Shown here piece by piece: positions 27,294-35,020 of a DNA stretch of 64,000 bases. The translations under genes and the position numbers were made by a program. The notes beneath the pieces were generated by a model. That model ran no database searches, was not told the DNA's origin, and was given only the letters and a program-made list of their open reading frames with translations. The stretch covers positions 25,916-89,915 of the forward strand of contig NZ_CABFMN010000072.1 in NCBI RefSeq assembly GCF_901875635.1, in the 5' to 3' direction. This DNA comes from Xylophilus ampelinus (GTDB taxonomy: Bacteria; Pseudomonadota; Gammaproteobacteria; Burkholderiales; Burkholderiaceae_C). Every line of letters begins with the position of its first letter. Positions within the stretch are counted from its first letter, which is position 1.

Positions 27294-28416
27294 CGCCGCG
27301 ATCAGCGCCCCCGCCGCTGCGGCGCGCGCGAAGCACGTGCCCCTTTTCGCGCGCCGCTACACCCTGGAACTGCGCCAGCAGATGGCCCTGCCGAGGCAGG
27401 CCCTGATCCTGGCGCTGGCCGTCGCGGCGGGCCTCGCCATCTCGGCCGCGATCCTGGTGGCGGCGGGTGTGCCGGCCAACGAGTTGCTCAACGAGTTCGT
27501 CATGCAGACGCTGGTGGACAAGCAGAGCCTGCTGGCCGTGCTGTTCCAGGCAGCGCCCATGATCCTGGTGGGCATCGGCGCGGCCATCGCGTTCCGCGCC
27601 CGCTTCTGGAACCTGGGTCTGGAAGGCCAGATGATTTTCGGCGCCATCGGCGCGACGGCGGTGTCGATGTTCGAGCTCGGTCCGCCCGCGCTGCGGCTGC
27701 CGCTGATGGGCGTCGTGGCCATCGCGATGGGCATGGCCTGGGCGCTGGTGCCGGCGCTGCTCAAGCTGCGCCTGGCGGTCAACGAGATCATCGCCTCGCT
27801 GATGCTCAACTACGTGGCGGCCAACTTCCTGCTGCACCTGGTCTACGGCGCCTGGAAGGACCCGAAGGACGCCTTTCCCTACTCGCCGCAGTTTCGCGCC
27901 TTCGAGCGGCTGCCCGAGTGGTTGGGCAGTGCCAGCACCGCGGCCATCGGCCTGGCGGTGGTGGCGGCGCTGCTGGCCACCTGGTTCACCGGCCTGAGCC
28001 GCGCCGGCCTGTACCTGCGCTTCGTGGACGCCAACCCGCGCGTGGCCCGCGCGCTGGGTGTGCCGGTGGGGCGCATGGTGCTCACCGCGGTGCTGCTCTC
28101 GGGTGCACTGGCAGGGCTCGCGGGCTTCGTCGTGGTGACCGGGCAGGAAGGCCGGCTCACGCAGGCCTTCTACGTGGGCTACGGCTTCTCGGGCATCCTG
28201 ATCGCCTTCCTGGCGCGCAACAACCCGCTGGCCGCCAGCGTGGTGGCGGTGCTGATCGCGATGCTCTTCGTGGCGGGCCGCAACCTGCAGGTCTTCTACC
28301 AGATCCCCTTCGCGATGGTGCAGCTGATCCAGGCCATCCTGGTCATCTGCGTCGCCTCGTCGGACTTCTTCATCCGCCACCGCCTGCGGCGCGTGGCCCG
28401 CGGGCAGGGAGGCTGA
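27286..28416 (+). CDS. Nucleoside-type ABC transporter permease 1 (NupB/YufP type)
   Basis: 376 residues with about ten membrane helices of the branched-chain amino acid/ribose permease superfamily (BPD_transp_2). FWNLGLEGQMIFGAIGA is the characteristic NLGxEGQ motif of nucleoside permeases. It overlaps the ATPase gene by 8 bp and ends 1 bp before the next permease. Inner-membrane channel half. Confidence 0.92.
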   Translation: MTDAAISAPAAAARAKHVPLFARRYTLELRQQMALPRQALILALAVAAGLAISAAILVAAGVPANELLNEFVMQTLVDKQSLLAVLFQAAPMILVGIGAAIAFRARFWNLGLEGQMIFGAIGATAVSMFELGPPALRLPLMGVVAIAMGMAWALVPALLKLRLAVNEIIASLMLNYVAANFLLHLVYGAWKDPKDAFPYSPQFRAFERLPEWLGSASTAAIGLAVVAALLATWFTGLSRAGLYLRFVDANPRVARALGVPVGRMVLTAVLLSGALAGLAGFVVVTGQEGRLTQAFYVGYGFSGILIAFLARNNPLAASVVAVLIAMLFVAGRNLQVFYQIPFAMVQLIQAILVICVASSDFFIRHRLRRVARGQGG

Positions 28417-28417
28417 C

Positions 28418-29362
28418 GTGGACGTGCTCTCCATCGCCACCAACTGGCTGGGCAATGCGCCCGACTTCGCCGTGCCCTACGCGCTGGCGGCGCTGGGGCT
28501 CATCCTGAGCGAACGCGCGGGCGTGCTCTCGCTAGGCGCCGAGGGGCTGATGCTGGTGGGCGCACTGGCCGGCATCGGCGCCATGCTGGCCTTCCACGAG
28601 GCGGCCATCGCGCTGCCCCTGGCGATGCTGGCCGCGGCCGTGGTGTCGCTGCTCTTCGCCTTCATGGTGATCGTGCTGCGTGTGCAGCAGGTGATTGCCG
28701 GCCTGGCCCTGGTCTTCTTCTGCCAGGGCCTGACCGGCCTGCTGGGCACGGTGTTCGACTGGACCAACAAGCCGGTCAGCAGCTTCGGCGCGCTGCCGAT
28801 CCCGCTGCTGTCCGAGCTACCGCTGGTGGGCCGGCTCTTCAACCAGAACCTGGTCGTGTACCTGGTGCCGCTGCTGTTCTGGGCCGTGGTGCACTGGCTC
28901 AACCGCAGCACGCCCGGGCTGCGGCTGCGCGCGGTGGGCGAGAACCCGCAGGCGGCCGACGCGGCCGGCATCCCGGTGCCGCTGTGGCGCTTCGGCGCGG
29001 TGGTGGCGGGCTCGGCGCTGGTCGGGCTGGCGGGCGCCTACATCTCGGTGGTGGGCACCAAGCTGTGGATCGCGGGCATGACGGGCGGGCGCGGCTGGAT
29101 CGCGGTGGCGCTGGTGATCTTCGCGCGCTGGTCGCCCTGGCGGGCGCTGGCCGGCGCGCTGCTCTTCGGCTGCATCGAGGCGCTGATCCCGCAGCTGGCC
29201 GCGGCCGGCGTGCAGCTGCCACAGTACTTCGTGCTGATGACCCCCTACGTCGTCACGCTGGGCGTGATGGTGTGGGTGGCGCAGGCGCGCCGCGGCGGCC
29301 AGGCCGTGCACGACGAACCCGGCGCCCTCGGCCAACCCTACCTGCGCGAGGAGCGACGCTGA
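28418..29362 (+). CDS. Nucleoside-type ABC transporter permease 2 (NupC/YufQ type)
   Basis: 314 residues, GTG start 1 bp behind the first permease gene. SERAGVLSLGAEGLMLVGAL is the matching LGxEGLM motif of the second subunit. TPGLRLRAVGENPQAADAAG is the cytoplasmic loop that contacts the ATPase in this family. Its stop shares one base with the ATG of the hydrolase gene (TGATG), so translation is coupled. Confidence 0.92.
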   Translation: MDVLSIATNWLGNAPDFAVPYALAALGLILSERAGVLSLGAEGLMLVGALAGIGAMLAFHEAAIALPLAMLAAAVVSLLFAFMVIVLRVQQVIAGLALVFFCQGLTGLLGTVFDWTNKPVSSFGALPIPLLSELPLVGRLFNQNLVVYLVPLLFWAVVHWLNRSTPGLRLRAVGENPQAADAAGIPVPLWRFGAVVAGSALVGLAGAYISVVGTKLWIAGMTGGRGWIAVALVIFARWSPWRALAGALLFGCIEALIPQLAAAGVQLPQYFVLMTPYVVTLGVMVWVAQARRGGQAVHDEPGALGQPYLREERR

Positions 29363-30063
29363 TGCGTGCCTACGTCTACAACCAGCCGCGCGAGCTCGAC
29401 GCCAGCCAGTTCGCCGACTACCTCGACCTGTCCCGCACCGCCGTGCTCTCGATCGACATGCACCGCGGCCACCTGGACGATTCGCCCGACTGCCCCTGCC
29501 CGGCCCCGCGGGCGCGCGACGTGGTGGCACCCATCGACGCCTTCCACGACGAGGTGCGTGCATTGGGCGGGCGCATCGTGCACGTCAAATCGGTGCTGCG
29601 CGAAGGCGGCGCCGACGACATCGGCGGCATCCCGGCCGCATGGCGGCGCACATTCCCCTTGCACGTCGGCCCGATTCCCAATGCCGATGCGCATGCCATC
29701 GAGGGCTCGCCCTGGACCGAGTGGGTTACGCGCGTGGAGCCCGGTGACCTGAAGGTCGAGAACAAGCGGCGCCTCTCGGCCTTCTACCCCACCGACCTGG
29801 ACTTCCTGCTGCGCAACCAACGCATCGAGACCGTGGTGCTCGACGGCGGCTTCACCGACTGCTGCGTGCTCAACACCGCCTTCGACGCCAACAACCGCAA
29901 CTACCGCGTGATCGTGCTGCAGGACCTGGTGCGCGGCACCGACGACCCGCTGGAGCAGGCCGCGCTGGCCATGGTGTCGCTGCACCTGGGGCTGGTGATG
30001 AGCTCGGCCGACCTGCTGGCCGTGTGGCGCGATCGCGCCTCCAACCTTTCGAGAGAACACTGA
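29362..30063 (+). CDS. Isochorismatase-like cysteine hydrolase
   Basis: 233 residues. The triad of cysteine hydrolases is present: Asp32 (SIDMHRG), Lys135 (ENKRRLSAF) and Cys168 (GFTDCCVLNT), with a second cysteine just before it. The family splits amides, ureides and N-carbamoyl compounds; RutB in the first operon is a distant relative. Here it may act on a ring-opened or oxidised pyrimidine or purine product. It lies between the nucleoside permease and the third dioxygenase. Confidence 0.85.
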   Translation: MRAYVYNQPRELDASQFADYLDLSRTAVLSIDMHRGHLDDSPDCPCPAPRARDVVAPIDAFHDEVRALGGRIVHVKSVLREGGADDIGGIPAAWRRTFPLHVGPIPNADAHAIEGSPWTEWVTRVEPGDLKVENKRRLSAFYPTDLDFLLRNQRIETVVLDGGFTDCCVLNTAFDANNRNYRVIVLQDLVRGTDDPLEQAALAMVSLHLGLVMSSADLLAVWRDRASNLSREH

Positions 30064-30064
30064 C

Positions 30065-31048
30065 ATGAAGCACATCCCCATCGTCGACCTGCAGGGCAGC
30101 CTCGACGCCCATGCCCCCGCCGCGCAGCAGAGCGCGCGCGAACTCTTCGATGCCCTGAGCCAGATCGGCTTCGCCTACATCGCCGGCCACAACGTGGCAG
30201 CCGCCAGGCGCGAGGCCGCCTTCGCCGCGTCGCGCGAGTTCCATGCCTCGACGCCGGCGCAGAAGCAGTCGCTCGCCATCAATGCCTTCCACCGCGGCTA
30301 CATGGGCATGGCCAGCTCGACCATCGTCACCTCCAGCGTGGCGAAGGTGACGCGGCCCAACATGAGCGAGTCGCTGATGCTCATGCACGAGCTGCCGCCC
30401 AACGACCCCGGCCTGCTCGCCGGCCTGCCCATGCAGGGGCCCAACCAGTGGCCCGACTGGCTACCCGGCTTCAAGCCGGCCATGCTGTCCTACGTGCGCG
30501 AGGTCGATGCGCTGGGCCGCCACATCGTGCGGCTGATCGCACTGGCACTGGGCCTGCCGGCCACCGCGCTGGACCACCACTTCGACCATCCCACCACCTT
30601 CCTGCGCGCCCTGCACTATCCGCCGCAGCCGCCGGCCGAAGACGAGCAGATCGGCTCCGCCCCGCACACCGACTACGGAATCATCACGCTGCTGGCGCAG
30701 GACGATTCCGGCGGCCTGCAGGTGCGCCCGCGCGGCGGCGACTGGATCGAGGCACCGCCCATCCCCGACACCTACGTGCTCAACGTGGGCGACATGCTGG
30801 CGCGCTGGACCAACGGGCGCCTGGTCTCCACGCCGCACCGCGTCATCAACCGCTCGGGCGGCGACCGCTACTCGCTGCCCTACTTCCTCGATCCGTCGAT
30901 GGACACCGTCATCGAATGCCTGCCCACCTGCACCGATGCGGCCCATCCGCCGCAGCACCCGCCGGTGCGCTACGGCGACTACCTGCTCGAGCGGCTCAAC
31001 CGCAACTACGACTACCGCAAGCCTGCCGAGCCTGCGCCCGTGGCCTGA
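30065..31048 (+). CDS. 2-oxoglutarate/Fe(II) dioxygenase, isopenicillin N synthase family (copy 3)
   Basis: 327 residues, 1 bp behind the hydrolase. His201 and Asp203 (APHTDYGIITLL) and His258 (STPHRVINRSG) bind iron; RYSLPYFLD holds the 2-oxoglutarate arginine region. It is a paralogue of copy 2, with conserved blocks FAASREFHAS, LMLMHELP, MQGPNQWPDW and the C-terminal NYDYRK. Keeping two similar dioxygenases suggests two substrates or two successive oxidations, as when thymine 7-hydroxylase oxidises a methyl group three times. Confidence 0.88.
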   Translation: MKHIPIVDLQGSLDAHAPAAQQSARELFDALSQIGFAYIAGHNVAAARREAAFAASREFHASTPAQKQSLAINAFHRGYMGMASSTIVTSSVAKVTRPNMSESLMLMHELPPNDPGLLAGLPMQGPNQWPDWLPGFKPAMLSYVREVDALGRHIVRLIALALGLPATALDHHFDHPTTFLRALHYPPQPPAEDEQIGSAPHTDYGIITLLAQDDSGGLQVRPRGGDWIEAPPIPDTYVLNVGDMLARWTNGRLVSTPHRVINRSGGDRYSLPYFLDPSMDTVIECLPTCTDAAHPPQHPPVRYGDYLLERLNRNYDYRKPAEPAPVA

Positions 31049-31090
31049 AGGCCGCGCCCTCTTCCTCTTTCAACTTTCCGGAGTGCTGTC

Positions 31091-32137
31091 ATGACCTTTC
31101 CGATCAACCGCCGCGACCTGCTGGCCCGTGGCCTGGGCACCGCCGCCGCCCTCGGCCTGCCCGCCCTGCCTTCGCTCGCGGCCGCGCCGCTGGTGATCAA
31201 CACCTACGGCGGGCGCTGGGAGAAGTTCTGGCGCACCGACCTGATTCCCGCCTTCGAGAAGATCAGCGGCGTCAAGCCCACGCTGGACGTGGGCCTGGGC
31301 AAGAACTTCATCGCCAACCTGCGCGCCGCCGGCATCGAGAAGCCGCCCTACAGCGTGCTGATGGTCAACGAGAACATCGCCAGCGTGGTGCGGGCCGAGG
31401 GCTACTTCGAGCCCATTCCGGCGGCCAAGGTCCCCAACCTGGCCCATGTCTATCCCAATATGCGCAACCCGGGCGACAACGGCGTGCGCGGCATCGTCTC
31501 CACCATCGGCATCGGCTACCGCAAGGACCTGGTCAAGACGCCGCCCAAGTCCTGGGCCGATCTCTGGAACAACCCCGAGTTCAAGGGCAAGATCGGCCTC
31601 TACCAGATCGGCAACACGGCGGCCATGCTGTTCCTCTTGATGACCGCCAAGATCTACGGCGGCTCGCAGGACGCCATCGACCGCGCCTTCGTCGAGATCA
31701 AGAAGCTGCTGCCCTTCCAGCAGGCCGACTGGAGCGGCACGCTGTCGACCATGCTCACGCGCGGCGACGTGACCGTGGCCGTGATCGATTTCCCCGAGAT
31801 CGTGGCGCTCAAGAAAAAGGGCGTGCCGGTCGAGATGGTCGTGCCCACCGAAGGCGTGGTGGCCTTCGAGCAATCCTTCAACATCCTCAAGCACGCGCCC
31901 GACAAGGAAGCGGCCTACCAGTACCTCAACTTCATCCTGCGGCCCGAGGTGCAGGAGTCGATGGCCAAGGAGTTCTTCACCTCGCCCACCAACACGCAGG
32001 TGAAGCTGGAGCCCGCCCTCGCGGCCGACGTGCCGATCAGCGGCAAGGCCATGTCCTCCATCGTGCAGTTCGACTGGGCCAAGGTGAACCCGCAGCTGCC
32101 GGCCATCACCGACCGCTGGAACCGGGAGATCAAGTGA
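31091..32137 (+). CDS. PotD/PotF-type ABC transporter substrate-binding protein with Tat leader
   Basis: 348 residues. The N terminus INRRDLLARGLG followed by a hydrophobic segment and ALPSLAAA is a twin-arginine signal peptide. The mature part (LVINTYGGRWEKFW) belongs to the spermidine/putrescine-type periplasmic binding group. Ligand unknown: the group also binds other small polar or cationic compounds. The next gene overlaps its stop (GTGA), so the four transporter genes are one module at the end of the operon. Confidence 0.88.
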   Translation: MTFPINRRDLLARGLGTAAALGLPALPSLAAAPLVINTYGGRWEKFWRTDLIPAFEKISGVKPTLDVGLGKNFIANLRAAGIEKPPYSVLMVNENIASVVRAEGYFEPIPAAKVPNLAHVYPNMRNPGDNGVRGIVSTIGIGYRKDLVKTPPKSWADLWNNPEFKGKIGLYQIGNTAAMLFLLMTAKIYGGSQDAIDRAFVEIKKLLPFQQADWSGTLSTMLTRGDVTVAVIDFPEIVALKKKGVPVEMVVPTEGVVAFEQSFNILKHAPDKEAAYQYLNFILRPEVQESMAKEFFTSPTNTQVKLEPALAADVPISGKAMSSIVQFDWAKVNPQLPAITDRWNREIK

Positions 32138-33261
32138 GCGCAGTCCTGTCCGCGCCGGCCGAGGCCGCCGTGCCCACGGCCCGCACGGCCGCGCGGCGCA
32201 CCACGCGGCTGTCCATCGAGGGGCTGCACAAGCGCTACGCGAGCCACGTGGCCATCCATTCGCTGGACCTGGCCACGCGCGAGGGTGAGTTCATCTCGGT
32301 GCTGGGCCCGAGCGGCTGCGGCAAGACGACCACGCTGCGCTGCGTGGCCGGCTTCGAGCATCCGGAGGCGGGGCGTATCTGCATCGACGGTGAGGACATC
32401 ACCGGCCTGCCGCCCGAGAAGCGCGACATCGGCATGGTGTTCCAGAACTACGCGCTCTTTCCGCACCTCACCGTGCGGCGCAACCTGGCCTTCGGCCTGG
32501 AGATGCGCGGCGTGCCGCGCGCCGAGATCGGGCGCCGGGTCGAGGCCGTGCTGGGCATGGTGCAGCTGGGCGCGCTGGCCGAGCGCTTTCCGCGCCAGCT
32601 CTCTGGCGGTCAGCAGCAGCGCGTGGCCCTGGCGCGGGCGCTGGTGATCGAGCCGCGCCTGCTGCTGCTGGACGAGCCGCTCGCCAACCTGGACGCCGTG
32701 CTGCGCGAGGACATGCGCGTCTTCATCCGCGACCTGCAGCGCCGCGTGGGCATCACCACGCTCTACGTGACGCACGACCAGGCCGAGGCGATGGTCATGT
32801 CCGACCGCGTCGCCGTGATGCTGGGCGGCCAGCTGCAGCAGTTCGACGTGCCCGAGGCCATCTACCTGCGCCCGCGCAGCGTGGAGGTGGCGCGCTTCAT
32901 CGGCCGCTCCAACCTCATCGAAGGCCGCGTGCGCGCTCTCGTGCCCGCACCCGGTCAGCGGCCGGTGCATGCGATCGACACCGCGCTCGGCCCGGTCGAG
33001 GCCGCCTTCCACGAGGCGCTGGAGCCCGGCCAGGCGGTGCAGGTGACGCTGCGGCCCGAGGCCATCCACTTCCGCGCCGACGGGCCCTACGGCGGCCGCG
33101 TGGCGCGCAGCTACTTCCTGGGCAGCACGGTGGAACATGTGGTCGAGGCCGCCGGCGGCCAGACGCTGCTGGTGCAGACACCGCCCGGCGGACGCCTGCC
33201 CGAAGGCGCGCAATGCGGCCTGGCCTTCGAGCCCGGGCATGCCTGGGTCATCCCGGGATGA
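32134..33261 (+). CDS. PotA-type ABC transporter ATPase
   Basis: 375 residues with a GTG start that overlaps the upstream stop by 4 bp. After a 25-residue Ala/Thr-rich lead, the ABC domain has GPSGCGKTT, LSGGQQQR, LLLDEPLANLD and VTHDQAEAM. The C-terminal TOBE domain (VTLRPEAIHFRA) is present. It drives the permeases that follow. Confidence 0.91.
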   Translation: MSAVLSAPAEAAVPTARTAARRTTRLSIEGLHKRYASHVAIHSLDLATREGEFISVLGPSGCGKTTTLRCVAGFEHPEAGRICIDGEDITGLPPEKRDIGMVFQNYALFPHLTVRRNLAFGLEMRGVPRAEIGRRVEAVLGMVQLGALAERFPRQLSGGQQQRVALARALVIEPRLLLLDEPLANLDAVLREDMRVFIRDLQRRVGITTLYVTHDQAEAMVMSDRVAVMLGGQLQQFDVPEAIYLRPRSVEVARFIGRSNLIEGRVRALVPAPGQRPVHAIDTALGPVEAAFHEALEPGQAVQVTLRPEAIHFRADGPYGGRVARSYFLGSTVEHVVEAAGGQTLLVQTPPGGRLPEGAQCGLAFEPGHAWVIPG

Positions 33262-34163
33262 CCGCCTCCACGCTTGCCGCGCCGGCCGCGGCACCCACCA
33301 CGGCGGCAGCGCACGCGCCGCGCAGCCGCGCCATCTGGCTGATTGCCCCGGCGCTGGTGCTGCTGGGCGTCTTCCTGCTGCTGCCCTACCTGAACATCGT
33401 GCTGATGAGCCTGCGCCCGCCGGCCGTCGGGGCACCCTACGGCGCGGGCTTCACGCTGGGCAACTATGGCCGCGCGCTGACCGACGGCTATCTGCTCGGC
33501 GTGCTCGGCGACACGCTGCTGCTGGGCCTGACCGTGACGCCCATCTGCCTGCTGCTGGGCTATCCCGTGGCCTTCCACCTGGCACGCACGCGTTCGCGCT
33601 GGGCGGGCCTGCTGTACGTGCTGGTGCTCTCGCCGCTGCTGGTGGGCGTGGTGGTGCGCAGCTTCGGCTGGCTGATCCTGCTGTCGGGCAACGGCGTCAT
33701 CAACCGCGCGCTGATCGACCTGGGCTGGATCGACACCGGCCTCGCGCTGATGAACAACCGCCTGGGCGTGACCATCGCGCTGGTGCATGTGTTCCTGCCC
33801 TTCATGATCCTGCCGCTGGTGGGCGTGATCCAGAGCATCGACCCCAGCCTGGAGGCCGCCGCGCGCTCGCTGGGCGCGTCGCGGCTGCGTGCCTTCCTGC
33901 GCGTGTCGCTGCCGCTGTCGTGGCCCGGCATCCAGGCCGGCACGGTGCTGGTCTTCGTGCTCACGCTCAGCGCCTATGTCACGCCGGTGATGCTGGGCGG
34001 GGCGCAGGTCAAGACGGTGTCGGTGCTGGTGGTGCAGAGCCTGATCGACAACTTCCAGTGGCCGGCCGGCGCCGCGCAGGCACTGGTGCTCACGGCCTGC
34101 GGCATGCTCGCCGTGGCCGCCTATGCGCGGCTGACGCGCCGGCTTTCGAGGGGACTGGCATGA
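33258..34163 (+). CDS. PotB-type ABC transporter permease
   Basis: 301 residues, ATG overlapping the ATPase stop by 4 bp. Six helices follow an Ala/Pro/Thr-rich N terminus; the ATPase-contact loop reads SLEAAARSLGASRLRAF. First channel subunit of the polyamine-type importer. Confidence 0.9.
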   Translation: MTASTLAAPAAAPTTAAAHAPRSRAIWLIAPALVLLGVFLLLPYLNIVLMSLRPPAVGAPYGAGFTLGNYGRALTDGYLLGVLGDTLLLGLTVTPICLLLGYPVAFHLARTRSRWAGLLYVLVLSPLLVGVVVRSFGWLILLSGNGVINRALIDLGWIDTGLALMNNRLGVTIALVHVFLPFMILPLVGVIQSIDPSLEAAARSLGASRLRAFLRVSLPLSWPGIQAGTVLVFVLTLSAYVTPVMLGGAQVKTVSVLVVQSLIDNFQWPAGAAQALVLTACGMLAVAAYARLTRRLSRGLA

Positions 34164-34975
34164 ACCACGGATCGATGGTGGCGGACCGCGCCGCCGACCT
34201 GCTGCTGCGCGTCTTCATCGGCGCGGTGTACGCCTTCCTGCTGCTGCCGATCGTGGTGATCGTGCTCATGTCGCTCAACGCGGGCGAGTTCCTCACCTTT
34301 CCGCCGCAGGGCCTGTCGCTGCGCTGGTTCGGCGCGCTCTTTGCCAACGAGGGCTTCATGCGGGCCATGGGCACCTCGCTGGCGCTGGCGGCGGCCGCCA
34401 CCGTGGGCGCCACGCTGATCGGCACCGGCGCGGCGCTGTACGTGGTGCGCCATGCCACGCGCACGCGCGAGGCGCTGCGCCTGCTGCTCATGATGCCGCT
34501 GATGCTGCCGGAGATCCTCACGGCCATCGCGCTGCTGTTCTTCCTGTACGCCACGGGCATCGGAACGCGCACGGTGTTCGGGCTGGTGGTGGGCCATGTG
34601 CTGGTGACGCTGCCCTACGTCTTCACCAACGTGGCCTCGGCGCTCTACAACCAGGACGCCTCGCTGGAGCAGGCGGCGCGCAGCCTGGGTGCGTCGCCCG
34701 CGCGGGCCTTCGCGCGCGTGACGCTGCCGCTCATCAAGCCCGGGCTGATCACCGGCGCGCTGTTCGCCTTCGTGATCTCCTTCGACCTGTTCAACATGTC
34801 GCTGCTGCTCAAGGGCGTGGGCATGACCACGCTGCCGCTGCAACTCTTCGACTACCTGCGCTGGGACTTCGACCCGACGGCCGCCGCCGTGTCCACGGTG
34901 AGCATCGTGCTGACCCTGGCGGCGGTGGTGTGGATCGACCGCAGCGTGGGGCTGCGCACGCTGCGCTTCGGCTGA
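34160..34975 (+). CDS. PotC-type ABC transporter permease
   Basis: 271 residues, ATG overlapping the PotB-type stop by 4 bp. Six helices; contact loop SLEQAARSLGASPARAF. It is the last gene of the 14-gene operon that begins at 21027. The convergent pgi gene ends 45 bp away, with a GC-rich hairpin between them. Confidence 0.9.
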   Translation: MNHGSMVADRAADLLLRVFIGAVYAFLLLPIVVIVLMSLNAGEFLTFPPQGLSLRWFGALFANEGFMRAMGTSLALAAAATVGATLIGTGAALYVVRHATRTREALRLLLMMPLMLPEILTAIALLFFLYATGIGTRTVFGLVVGHVLVTLPYVFTNVASALYNQDASLEQAARSLGASPARAFARVTLPLIKPGLITGALFAFVISFDLFNMSLLLKGVGMTTLPLQLFDYLRWDFDPTAAAVSTVSIVLTLAAVVWIDRSVGLRTLRFG

Positions 34976-34978
34976 GGC

Positions 34979-35008
34979 GCGCGGCGTCGGCGGGTGCGTG
35001 CGCCGCGC
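34979..35008. terminator. GC-rich hairpin between convergent potC-type gene and pgi
   Basis: GCGCGGCG (34979-34986) pairs with CGCCGCGC (35001-35008) around a 14-base loop. There is no thymine run on either side, so termination here, if any, would need help from Rho or the stem alone. Confidence 0.3.
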
Positions 35009-35020
35009 CCGCCGTCCGTT

